Origin: Methylobacterium brachythecii
GTDB taxonomy: Bacteria > Pseudomonadota > Alphaproteobacteria > Rhizobiales > Beijerinckiaceae
Length of the DNA: 64,000 nt
Assembly: GCF_014196345.1 (NCBI RefSeq)
Contig: NZ_JACIDN010000002.1
Span: 310,001-374,000, forward strand
Direction of reading: 5' to 3'
Shown here: in pieces, positions 28,773 to 36,936 of the stretch
How the letters are laid out: the number at the start of each line of letters is the position of its first letter
How positions within the stretch are numbered: position 1 is the first letter of the stretch
Made by a program: the position numbers and the translations under genes
Notes under the pieces: generated by a model
Seen by the model: the letters and a program-made list of their open reading frames with translations, nothing else
The model's database searches: none
Told to the model about the DNA's origin: nothing

Positions 28773-31166
28773 TCAGGCCTGTCGGAGATGCCGAATCCTG
28801 CGGCCGGGCGCGATGGTCTGGGCCGCGAGGACGATGCCTTGCGCGTCGATGCCGAAGTGGCGGTAGAGGTCTGCGATCGTCCCGGTCTGGCCGAACCGGG
28901 AGACTCCGAGCGCGCGAAGGCGATGGCCGTGCACCGATCCGAGCCAGCCGAGGGTCGCCGGATGGCCGTCGAGCACCGTCACGAGGCCGCATTGCTCAGG
29001 CACCTCGGCCAGGAGCCGCTCGACATGGCTCGTGACGTCATACTGGCCGAGGTCCCGCAAGCCCTGTGACGCGATCCAACCCGCATGCAGCCGATCCGCC
29101 GAGGTGATGGCGAGAAGGCCGACGTCGCGGCGATCCTCCGCCATGAGCCCGACGGCCTCGATCGCCTCCGGTGCGACGGCGCCCTGATAGGCGACGACGA
29201 CCTCTGCGTTCGGACCGGGCTTACGCAACCAGTAAGCGCCGGCCGTCATGTCGGCGGCGAGTGCCGCATCGATCGTGCGGTTGGGTTGCTCGATGCTGCG
29301 CGTGGAGAGCCGAAAATAGGCCGAGCCGCCGGCGGCGTCCGGCAGGCAGGTCACCGGGTCGGGCTCGGCTTCGCCATGCGCCTGCATGCGGGCGAAGGCA
29401 AAACGCATCAACACGGCGAGCTCATCGACGAAGGCCGGTTCGAACGAGGCGAGGCCGTCCTGGCCGAGCCCGATCAGCGGCGTCTTGATCGACTGGTGCG
29501 CGCCGCCTTCCGGCGCCAGCGCCACGCCGGCAGGCGTCGCGACGAGGAGGAAGCGGGCATCCTGGTAGCAGGCATAATTCAGCGCATCGAGGCCACGCTC
29601 GATGAACGGATCGTAGAGCGTGCCGACCGGCAACAGGCGCTCGCCGAAAATCGAATGCGAGAGTCCGAGGGCCGAGAGCGCCGTGAACAGGTTCGATTCG
29701 GCGATGCCGAGCTCGAGATGCTGGCCACCCGGCGAGAACGTCCAGTTGAAGGTCGAAGGGATGCGCTCCTTCTTGAAGATGTCGGCCATCTCCTCCTTGG
29801 CGAAGAGGCCGCGCCGGTTCACCCAGGCGCCGAGATTGGTCGAAACCGTGACGTCGGGCGAAGTGGTGACGACCCGGTCCGCGAAATCGCCCTCGCCCTT
29901 TGCGATCTCGTGCATCAGCATGCCGAAGCCGGCTTGAGTCGACAGGCTCGCCTGCTTGGGCGCCGCGAAACTCTCCGGCACGGGGATCGCCGGCGCCTCG
30001 TAGCGGCGGCGGCCGGCCTGGACGAAGGGCACGTCCGAGAGGAAGCGCGTCATGTCCGCCTCGTCGACCCCGAGCCCCTCGAACGGCTCCCATTCGTGGC
30101 CCTCGCGCACCTTCATGCTCTTTCGGAAGGCGTCGAGCTGGGCCGGCGTCATCAGACCAGCATGGTTGTCCTTGTGGCCGGCCAGCGGCAGGCCGTGCCC
30201 CTTGATCGTGTAGGCGATGAAGCAGACCGGCCTGTCATGCCCGCGGGCCGCCTCGAAGGCCTCGACCAGCGTCGGTAGATCGTGGCCCCCGAGATTGCCC
30301 ATCAGCGCGGCGAGTCCGTCGTCCGAGCGCCGATCGAACAGAGCCGACACATCGCCCTGGTCGCCGAGTTCGTCGGTCAGGCGCTTTCGCCACGCGCCGC
30401 CGCCCTGGAACGCCAGCGCCGAATAGATCTGGTTCGGGCAGGCCTCGATCCAGGCTTTCAGTTTGTCGCCGCCGGGCTCGGCGAAAGCCGCACGCTGGAG
30501 CGACCCGTGCCGCAGAACCACGACGTCCCAGCCGAAATTGGCGAACATCGTCTCGAACTTGGCCCAAAGGCCCTCGCGCACGACGGCATCGAGGCTCTGG
30601 CGGTTGTAGTCGACGATCCACCACGTGTTGCGCAGACCGTGCTTCCACCCCTCCAGCAAGGCCTCGAAGATGTTGCCCTCGTCGAGTTCGGCATCACCGA
30701 TGAGGGCGACCATCTTGCCCTCCGGCCGGTCGCCGCCCCACCCCTTGGCGCGCACGTAATCCTGCACGAGCGCGGAGAACAACGTCTGCGCGACGCCGAG
30801 CCCAACCGAACCCGTCGAGAAGTCGACGTCGTCGACGTCCTTGGTGCGCGACGGGTAGGACTGCGCACCGCCAAATCCGCGGAAGTTTTCGAGCTTCTCT
30901 CGGGTCTGGTTGCCGAACAGGTACTGCAGCGCGTGGAAGACCGGGCTCGCATGCGGTTTCACCGCTACTCGGTCCTCTGGCCGCAAGACCGCGCCGTAGA
31001 GCGCCGTCAGGATCGCGCAGAGCGAGGCCGAAGAGGCCTGGTGGCCGCCGACTTTCAGTCCATCCGTGGAGGACCGAAGGTGGTTGGCGTTGTGAATGGT
31101 CCAGGTGGACAGCCACAGAGCCTTGCGGGCCATGGCCGACAGATACGGCAGACGATCATCGCTCAT
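28773..31166 (-). CDS. AceE/MdeB-type homodimeric thiamine-diphosphate E1 (2-oxoacid dehydrogenase E1-like, often annotated transketolase)
   Basis: A 797-residue enzyme of the homodimeric pyruvate-dehydrogenase-E1/transketolase fold. The N-terminal half shows the thiamine-diphosphate motif GDAELDEGN with a downstream VDYNRQSLD. SSTDGLKVGGHQASSASLCA corresponds to the AceE active-site region (Gly-His-x-Ala-Ser-Ser). The pyrimidine-binding domain includes TFNWTFSPGGQHLELGIAES. No lipoyl or E2 gene is near. Pseudomonas MdeB, an E1 homolog for 2-oxobutyrate from methionine, is paired with a divergent Lrp regulator; the same pairing here suggests a 2-oxoacid decarboxylating role. Start at the ATG at 31166 by conservation of MSDDRLPYLSAMARKALWLS. 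Confidence 0.75.
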   Translation of the reverse strand: MSDDRLPYLSAMARKALWLSTWTIHNANHLRSSTDGLKVGGHQASSASLCAILTALYGAVLRPEDRVAVKPHASPVFHALQYLFGNQTREKLENFRGFGGAQSYPSRTKDVDDVDFSTGSVGLGVAQTLFSALVQDYVRAKGWGGDRPEGKMVALIGDAELDEGNIFEALLEGWKHGLRNTWWIVDYNRQSLDAVVREGLWAKFETMFANFGWDVVVLRHGSLQRAAFAEPGGDKLKAWIEACPNQIYSALAFQGGGAWRKRLTDELGDQGDVSALFDRRSDDGLAALMGNLGGHDLPTLVEAFEAARGHDRPVCFIAYTIKGHGLPLAGHKDNHAGLMTPAQLDAFRKSMKVREGHEWEPFEGLGVDEADMTRFLSDVPFVQAGRRRYEAPAIPVPESFAAPKQASLSTQAGFGMLMHEIAKGEGDFADRVVTTSPDVTVSTNLGAWVNRRGLFAKEEMADIFKKERIPSTFNWTFSPGGQHLELGIAESNLFTALSALGLSHSIFGERLLPVGTLYDPFIERGLDALNYACYQDARFLLVATPAGVALAPEGGAHQSIKTPLIGLGQDGLASFEPAFVDELAVLMRFAFARMQAHGEAEPDPVTCLPDAAGGSAYFRLSTRSIEQPNRTIDAALAADMTAGAYWLRKPGPNAEVVVAYQGAVAPEAIEAVGLMAEDRRDVGLLAITSADRLHAGWIASQGLRDLGQYDVTSHVERLLAEVPEQCGLVTVLDGHPATLGWLGSVHGHRLRALGVSRFGQTGTIADLYRHFGIDAQGIVLAAQTIAPGRRIRHLRQA

Positions 31167-31273
31167 GCCCGGCAGGATGCCAGAGATCCAAGAGCAAAAC
31201 GGTGCAATCTGAGTTGTCTCCGGGCGCAAGTTTAGCTCAAATCGGTCGCAGAGCACCAGTTTGGGATCAATCC

Positions 31274-31747
31274 GTGTCGAAACAGAAGATCGATGCCATC
31301 GACCGGCGCATCATCGCTGCCCTCCAGGACAACGCTCACCTCACGACGCATCAGCTGGCGGAACGCGTGGGCCTGTCCGCGTCACCCTGCGCGCGCCGCG
31401 TCCGGCAGCTCGAGGCAACGGGCGTGATCAAGGGCTACGTGGCCGTCGTCGATCAGGTCGCCGTCGGGCTTCCCGTCAGCGTTTTCGCCTCGATCAAGCT
31501 CGAACGGCAGCGGGAGGAGCAACTCGACCGCTTCACGGAGGCGGTGGCGCGCTGGCCCGAGGTGATCGATTGCCACCTGATGACGGGCCAGCGCGACTTC
31601 CTGCTGCGCATCGTCGTCGAGGATCTGGCGGCCTACGAGCGCTTCTTGAAGGACAAGCTCACACGACTCGATGGCGTCGCGTCGATCGAGTCGAGCTTCG
31701 CGCTCTCTCAGATCAAGCGTTCGCATGCCTTGCCGATCGGAGGCTGA
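31274..31747 (+). CDS. Lrp/AsnC family transcriptional regulator
   Basis: A 157-residue leucine-responsive-type regulator. The N-terminal winged helix-turn-helix contains KIDAIDRRIIAALQDNAHLT and the recognition segment QLAERVGLSASPCARRVRQL. The C-terminal RAM domain contains GYVAVVDQVAVGLPVSVFAS and VIDCHLMTGQRDFLLRIVVE, which bind amino acids and assemble octamers. The GTG at 31274 has GGGA eight bases upstream and gives the family-typical N-terminus; a longer upstream start exists. It is divergent from the E1 gene, 107 bases away, so it most likely regulates that gene in response to an amino acid or keto acid. Confidence 0.85.
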   Translation: MSKQKIDAIDRRIIAALQDNAHLTTHQLAERVGLSASPCARRVRQLEATGVIKGYVAVVDQVAVGLPVSVFASIKLERQREEQLDRFTEAVARWPEVIDCHLMTGQRDFLLRIVVEDLAAYERFLKDKLTRLDGVASIESSFALSQIKRSHALPIGG

Positions 31748-31845
31748 CGAAGTGCGAGGCGCTCGAAACGATTCCCGAGAGCGGGGGCAGCCTGGCCGCC
31801 CGCCGCTCCTCCAGGGCGCTGCGACCGGGCCGCCCTTGAAACCGG

Positions 31846-33126
31846 TCAAACGGCGGCAGCGTGCGCCACGGATCTCGCCGGTCCGAACTGACGCGCCGCC
31901 TCGATCGCCAGCCCGACGCCCACCGAGCCGAAGGTGTCGCCGTCGACCACTCGTGCCTCGGGCACGCAGGCGCAGAGCGCGGCGCGGACATGCGGCAGGC
32001 CGGTCGAGCCGCCGGTAAGGAAGATCGCGTCGATATCGCCCGCGGCGAGCCCGGCCTGGGTCAGGCAGCGCGCGATCCGCGCGGCGATGCGCTCGGCCAA
32101 CTCGCCCGTGTGCCGGGCGAGACCGGCACGGTCGATATCCGCCGCGAGCTTCGGCTCGACCCAATCGAGATCGATGCGGCCCTTGCCCGTGTCTGACACG
32201 GTAATCTTGGCGCCCTCCACCGAGATGGCGAGGCTGTGCCCGCGCTCGGCCTCGACGACGTGGCGAAGCCGCCCGATCAACTCGGGCCGCGCGGCATCGC
32301 GCGCGACCTCATCCAGCTCGCGCAGGACCTTGCGGTCGTAGAGCCGGTTGATGCTCGACCAGGTGGCGAGGTCGTGGAAGTAGCTCGTCGGCACCAGGAG
32401 ATCGGCGCGCTTCATCGGGCTGCCGAGCCCCATCAGCGGCATCACCGTGCCGAGGCTGAGCCGACGGTCGAAATCCGTGCCGCCGATGCGTACGCCGTCA
32501 TTGGCGAGGATGTCCTCGGCGCGCTCGGCGCGGCGGTGGCGCTCCGGCGAGAGCCGCACGATGGAAAAGTCCGAGGTGCCGCCGCCGATATCGGCGATCA
32601 GCGCGATCTCCTCCCGCTCGACGGATTGCTCGTAATCGAGCGCCGCCGCGATCGGCTCGTACTGGAAGCGCACGTGTCGGAAGCCGACCTCGCCGGCGAT
32701 GGCACGCAAGGTGTCCTCGGCCTTGCGGTCGCCGGCCTCATCGCCGTCGACGAAGTGGACCGGGCGGCCATGCACAACGGTATCGAGTTCGTCGCCGCCG
32801 GCTGCCTCGGCCCTCTGCTTCACCGCTGCAAGATAGCGGGCGATGACCTCGCGGAAGCGCAGGCGCTCTCGCCCCACCGGCGTGCTCTCCTCGATGAGGT
32901 TCGAGCCGAGCACCGATTTGAGGCTGCGCATTAGGCGGCCCGCCGTGCCCTCGACATAGGCCTCGATCGCGGCGCGGCCGATCAGAGCCTCGTGCCGAGG
33001 GCTGAAGAAGATCGCACTCGGGATCGTCCGGTGCGCGCCTTCCAACGGCAGAAGCGAAGGCCGCCCGGCCGTCGCGAGGCCGAGCGTCGTATTGGACGTG
33101 CCGAAATCGAGGCCGCAGGCTGCCAT
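31846..33126 (-). CDS. YegD-like Hsp70-family protein
   Basis: A 426-residue actin/Hsp70-fold ATPase without the substrate-binding and lid domains of DnaK. Motifs are GLDFGTSNTTLGLATAGRPS (phosphate 1), IADIGGGTSDFSIVRLSPER (phosphate 2) and the adenosine motif IFLTGGSTGLPHVRAALCAC. QYEPIAAALDYEQ is the connect-1 segment. E. coli YegD is the nearest characterised relative and its function is unsettled. Start at the ATG at 33126. It lies 90 bases after the M32 carboxypeptidase gene, same strand. Confidence 0.88.
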   Translation of the reverse strand: MAACGLDFGTSNTTLGLATAGRPSLLPLEGAHRTIPSAIFFSPRHEALIGRAAIEAYVEGTAGRLMRSLKSVLGSNLIEESTPVGRERLRFREVIARYLAAVKQRAEAAGGDELDTVVHGRPVHFVDGDEAGDRKAEDTLRAIAGEVGFRHVRFQYEPIAAALDYEQSVEREEIALIADIGGGTSDFSIVRLSPERHRRAERAEDILANDGVRIGGTDFDRRLSLGTVMPLMGLGSPMKRADLLVPTSYFHDLATWSSINRLYDRKVLRELDEVARDAARPELIGRLRHVVEAERGHSLAISVEGAKITVSDTGKGRIDLDWVEPKLAADIDRAGLARHTGELAERIAARIARCLTQAGLAAGDIDAIFLTGGSTGLPHVRAALCACVPEARVVDGDTFGSVGVGLAIEAARQFGPARSVAHAAAV

Positions 33127-33216
33127 GCGTAAAGAGTCTCGGGCCGGTTTCTCGGGAGGGGCGGCTGCGTACAAGCAACCGCCCTGCCGGTCTACCGCCG
33201 GAAACGCGTCGCGACG

Positions 33217-34719
33217 TCAGGACACGGCAGCGTCGGCGGCATAGCGCCGTTCGAGATGCGCGAGGAAGTCTTCCGCGCCGAGCGGCTTGCCCGTCGCCGC
33301 GACGAACAGCTCGTCGGTCTGGAGCAGGCTGCCCTTGGCGTGGACGTTCTCGCGCAGCCAGCCGCGCAAAGCCGAGAAATCGCCCTGTGCCAGGGCCGGC
33401 CGGATGGCGGGCAGCGCCGCGCAGGCCGCCGCGAAAAGCTGCGCCGCGCCCATCGCGCCGAGCGTGTAGGTCGGGAAATAGCCGAAGCTGCCGCCGGGCC
33501 AGTGGATGTCCTGTAGGCAGCCCTCCCGATCGTTCGTCACGGTGAGACCGAGGAGCCGGCTCACGCCGTCGTTGAACGCGCCGGGCAGATCGGCCACTGC
33601 GAGGTCGCCCGCGATCATCGCCGTCTCCAGCTCGTAGCGGAGCAGGATATGGGCCGGATAGGTCACCTCGTCGGCATCGACGCGGATGAAGCCCGGCTCG
33701 ACCCGCGTGTAGAGCCGGTGGACGTTGTCGGCCTCCCAGGCCGGCCCTTCGCCGCCAAAGGCCTCGCGCAGTCGCGGCGCCAGGAACTCCACGAATTCGC
33801 GGCTGCGGCAAGCCTGCATCTCGATGAGCAGTGACTGGCTCTCGTGCAGGCTCATGCCGCGCGCCTGGCTGACCGGCTGATGGCGCCATGCGGCCGGGCG
33901 GCCCTGTTCGTAGAGCGCGTGCCCGGTCTCGTGCATCACGCCCATTAGGGCGCGGGTCGCGTCGGCCTCGTCGTAGCGGGTGGTGATGCGGACGTCGTCC
34001 GTGGCTCCGCCGCAGAACGGGTGCAGGCTGACATCGAGCCGGCCACGCTCGAAATCGAAGCCGGCGGCCCGCATCAGCGTGAGACCGAGATCCTTCTGGC
34101 TCTCGATCGGGAAGCGACCGAGCAGCGGTAGGGCCGGCCCTCGCGCGGCCTGGCGTGCCTGCGCCCGTCCGAGCAGATCCGGCAGGGTTGCGCGCAGCAG
34201 CGCGAAGAGCGGATCGATCCGGGCTTGGCGCATGCCCGGGTCGTAGCCGTCGAGCAGGGCATCGTAGGGCGAGAGTCCGAGCACGGCGCCCTTCGCCTCA
34301 CCGATCTGCCTCTGCAGCCGCAGCGTCTCCGCGAGATGCGGGGCCAGCATGGCGAAGTCGCCCTGCTTGCGCGCCTCGCGCCACGCCATCTCCGAGCGGG
34401 TCGAGGCCTTGGAGCTCGCCTCGACGAGATCGCCGGGTACGGCCGAGGCGTGGATGTAGGTTCGGCGCATCTCGCGCAGGTTGGCCTGCTCCCACTCGCC
34501 GAGCCCTGTCTCATCCTCGGCCTGAGCGAGGGCGTCGGCGGTCTTCTGCGAGGTCAAGATCTCATGGGCCAGGACGCTCAGCGTGGCGAGCTGGTCCCCG
34601 CGCATCTCCGACGCGCCGTCCGGCATCAGGGTCTGCATGTCCCAACCGAGGATTCCCGAAGCGTCCTCGATGGCACCGAGCCGCGAGAAGGTCGTGGCGA
34701 GAGAACGATAGGCCTGCAT
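33217..34719 (-). CDS. Carboxypeptidase M32 (Taq carboxypeptidase family)
   Basis: A 500-residue zinc carboxypeptidase of family M32, cytoplasmic, which removes C-terminal amino acids from peptides. The zinc motif is HETGH at residues 263-267 (VMHETGHALYEQGRP). The family sequence ISQARGMSLHES appears as VSQARGMSLHESQSLLIEMQ, and a downstream Glu (ESQSLLIE) completes the ligands. HPFCGGATDDVRITTRYDEA and RVDADEVTYPAHILLRYELE are also diagnostic. It starts at the ATG at 34719 and has the usual length. Confidence 0.95.
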   Translation of the reverse strand: MQAYRSLATTFSRLGAIEDASGILGWDMQTLMPDGASEMRGDQLATLSVLAHEILTSQKTADALAQAEDETGLGEWEQANLREMRRTYIHASAVPGDLVEASSKASTRSEMAWREARKQGDFAMLAPHLAETLRLQRQIGEAKGAVLGLSPYDALLDGYDPGMRQARIDPLFALLRATLPDLLGRAQARQAARGPALPLLGRFPIESQKDLGLTLMRAAGFDFERGRLDVSLHPFCGGATDDVRITTRYDEADATRALMGVMHETGHALYEQGRPAAWRHQPVSQARGMSLHESQSLLIEMQACRSREFVEFLAPRLREAFGGEGPAWEADNVHRLYTRVEPGFIRVDADEVTYPAHILLRYELETAMIAGDLAVADLPGAFNDGVSRLLGLTVTNDREGCLQDIHWPGGSFGYFPTYTLGAMGAAQLFAAACAALPAIRPALAQGDFSALRGWLRENVHAKGSLLQTDELFVAATGKPLGAEDFLAHLERRYAADAAVS

Positions 34720-34829
34720 CGATCGCGCTTGTCCTGTTCGGTTCGTCCGTCGCGAGGCGGCCTATCACGTCACGGCACGGCCTGACGATGCAGCAAGACG
34801 AATGCCGGTTGACGGCGGGGTCGTCAGAT

Positions 34830-34864
34830 TGTACTGATCAGTACATTCTTGACCGATCAGTACA
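34830..34864. promoter_or_regulatory. Double operator site in front of the DUF1348/TetR operon
   Basis: A perfect 16-bp palindrome TGTACTGATCAGTACA lies at 34830-34845, and its half GATCAGTACA occurs again at 34855-34864, 19 bases on. The site ends 21 bases before the DUF1348 start codon. TTGACC (34849-34854) could act as a -35. Most likely the target of the TetR-family protein encoded in the same operon. Confidence 0.7.
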
Positions 34865-34885
34865 CACAAACCGCAGGAGCCGACC

Positions 34886-35359
34886 ATGTCCGAGAGCCGC
34901 CCTCCCCTTCCGCCATTCACCTACGAGAGCGCCGTCAAGAAGGTCCGCGCGGCCGAGGATGGCTGGAACGGCGGCAATCCCGAGAAGGTCTCGCTGGCCT
35001 ACACGGCCGACAGCCGCTGGCGGAATCGCTCGATGATCTTCCAGGGCCGCGAGGCCATCGTGGCCTTCCTGAAGCGGAAGTGGGAGCACGAGCACGAGTA
35101 CCGCCTGATCAAGGAGATCTGGGCCCATTCCGAAAACCGCATCGCCGTGCGCTTTGCCTACGAGTACCGAAACGCCTCCGGCAGCTGGTTCCGCGCCTAT
35201 GGCAACGAGAACTGGGAGTTCGACGAGAACGGCCTGATGCAGGTCCGGCACGCCAGCATCAACGACATCGCGATCCAGGAGAGCGAGCGGCTCTTCCATT
35301 GGGACCGCTCCGCACCGCGGCCGGCCGACCATCCCGGCCTGACCGAACTAGGGCTGTAA
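34886..35359 (+). CDS. DUF1348 / nuclear-transport-factor-2-like protein
   Basis: A 157-residue cytoplasmic protein of the NTF2-like SnoaL superfamily, DUF1348 branch. Family stretches are [60 protein letters not shown] and [20 protein letters not shown]. The conical barrel could bind a small ligand, but no catalytic residues are assigned. A good ribosome site (GCAGGAG) precedes the ATG. It is cotranscribed with the TetR gene 11 bases downstream and preceded by the palindromic operator. Confidence 0.92.
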   Translation: MSESRPPLPPFTYESAVKKVRAAEDGWNGGNPEKVSLAYTADSRWRNRSMIFQGREAIVAFLKRKWEHEHEYRLIKEIWAHSENRIAVRFAYEYRNASGSWFRAYGNENWEFDENGLMQVRHASINDIAIQESERLFHWDRSAPRPADHPGLTELGL

Positions 35360-35370
35360 GCGAGCCAAGC

Positions 35371-35940
35371 ATGCCACGAACCGTGAAGGCCCGCGCGGAC
35401 GTCCTGCCCGCGCTGGCCGAGGTGTTTCGCGAATACGGCTACGAGGGCGCGAGCCTGTCGCTGATCGGCCAGCGCACGGAGTTGGGCAAAGGCAGCCTCT
35501 ATCACTTCTTCCCCGGCGGGAAGGAGGAGATGGCCAATGCCGTGCTCGACGAGATCGACGGGTGGTTTGAGACGCGGATGTTCAAGCCGCTTCGCGACGA
35601 GGCCGATGCCTCGGCGGCCATCCGCGCCATGCTCGCCGATACGCTCAGCTATTTCCGCTCGGGGCGGCGGGTGTGCCTGGTCGGAGCGCTCGCGCTCGGC
35701 GATGCGCGAGATCGCTTCGCAGAGCGGATCAATGTCTATTTTGCCGCCTGGCGGGACGCCCTGGCCTCGGCGCTCGTGAGGCAGGGTCTCGACGAGTCGG
35801 AGGCCCGGCCGCTCGCAGAAGACGCCGTCGCCCTCATCCAGGGCGGCTTGGTGGCCGCCCGCGCGATGGATGATCCGAGCCTCTTCGAGCGGCTCTTGGC
35901 TCGCCTCGAAACACGCTTGTTGCCGCCTGCGAAGAGCTAG
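35371..35940 (+). CDS. TetR/AcrR-family transcriptional repressor
   Basis: A 189-residue TetR-family protein. The N-terminal helix-turn-helix is in FREYGYEGASLSLIGQRTEL followed by GKGSLYHFFPGGKEEMANAV, the common LmrA/YxaF-like type. The C-terminal ligand-binding half contains LADTLSYFRSGRRVCLVGAL and a single exposed cysteine. Translation starts 11 bases after the DUF1348 stop, so it is second in its operon. Autorepression through the palindrome at 34830-34864 is likely. The inducer is unknown. Confidence 0.9.
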   Translation: MPRTVKARADVLPALAEVFREYGYEGASLSLIGQRTELGKGSLYHFFPGGKEEMANAVLDEIDGWFETRMFKPLRDEADASAAIRAMLADTLSYFRSGRRVCLVGALALGDARDRFAERINVYFAAWRDALASALVRQGLDESEARPLAEDAVALIQGGLVAARAMDDPSLFERLLARLETRLLPPAKS

Positions 35941-35946
35941 CCTGGC

Positions 35947-36825
35947 TTAGGCGCCCTTCTCTGCCGCGATCCGATCCAGCGCCTGCATCGTCTCTCCCGA
36001 CAGCTCCAGATCGGCCGCCGCGAGGTTTTCGCGCAGGTGACCGAGCGACGACGTGCCGGGGATCAGCAGGATGTTCGGCTTCCGCTTCAACAGCCACGCC
36101 AGCGCGACCTGCATCGGCGTCGCGCCGAGCTTCACGGCAATTTCGGAGAGCGCCGTGGATTGCAGCGGCGAGAAACCGCCGAGCGGGAAGAACGGCACAT
36201 AGGCCGTTCCGGCGGCGGCAAGCTGATCGATCAGCGCATCATCCTCGCGATGGGCGATGTTGTATTGATTCTGCAGGCAGACGATGTCCGTGATCTCGCG
36301 GCCATCGGCGACCTGCTTGGCAGTCGCGTTGCTCAGGCCGACATGGCGCACGAGGCCCTGCTTCTGCAGCCCGGCCAGCACCGAGAGCGGCTCCTCGATC
36401 GCCCCCTCGGCCGGGCCGTGGACATCGAACATCAGCCGCAGGTTCACGACATCGAGCGCCTCGACGCCGAGATTGCGCAGGTTGTCGTGGACCGCGCTCG
36501 TCAGTTCATCGGCCGAGAAGGCCTTGTTCCAGGAGGCATCCGCGCCGCGCTTGGCGCCGATCTTGGTGACGATCGCCAGATTATCCGAATAAGGGTGCAG
36601 TGCCTCGCGGATGATGTGGTTGGTGACGTGCGGCCCGTAGAAGTCGCTGGTGTCGATATGGTCGACGCCGCTCGCCACCGCCTCACGCAGCACGGCGATT
36701 GCCGCCTGCCGGTCCTTCGGCGGCCCGAACACGCTAGGCCCTGCGAGCTGCATCGCCCCGTAGCCGAGGCGCTTCACCGTGCGGTCGCCGAGCTTGAACG
36801 TGCCGGCCTTCGCGATGTCGGTCAT
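35947..36825 (-). CDS. Aldo/keto reductase
   Basis: A 292-residue NADPH-dependent TIM-barrel oxidoreductase. The catalytic tetrad can be placed: Asp and Tyr in HIDTSDFYGPHVTN, Lys in AIVTKIGAKRG and His in RLMFDVHGP. The C-terminal NADPH motif is IPGTSSLGHLRENLAAADLE. It belongs to the YdhF/PdxI-like branch by the KRLGYGAMQLAGP opening. The start is the ATG at 36825, with GGAG nearby upstream. It is convergent with the TetR gene and ends seven bases from it. No substrate can be assigned. Confidence 0.9.
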   Translation of the reverse strand: MTDIAKAGTFKLGDRTVKRLGYGAMQLAGPSVFGPPKDRQAAIAVLREAVASGVDHIDTSDFYGPHVTNHIIREALHPYSDNLAIVTKIGAKRGADASWNKAFSADELTSAVHDNLRNLGVEALDVVNLRLMFDVHGPAEGAIEEPLSVLAGLQKQGLVRHVGLSNATAKQVADGREITDIVCLQNQYNIAHREDDALIDQLAAAGTAYVPFFPLGGFSPLQSTALSEIAVKLGATPMQVALAWLLKRKPNILLIPGTSSLGHLRENLAAADLELSGETMQALDRIAAEKGA

Positions 36826-36936
36826 GGTGGATCTCCTCTGGAATGAGGACCCATCTAGTTCGCGCACGGCCGGTGGATAATCGGACCAATTCAGCACGGC
36901 CCGTTCGATAATCCGCACAATATGGCGACGCTTCGG

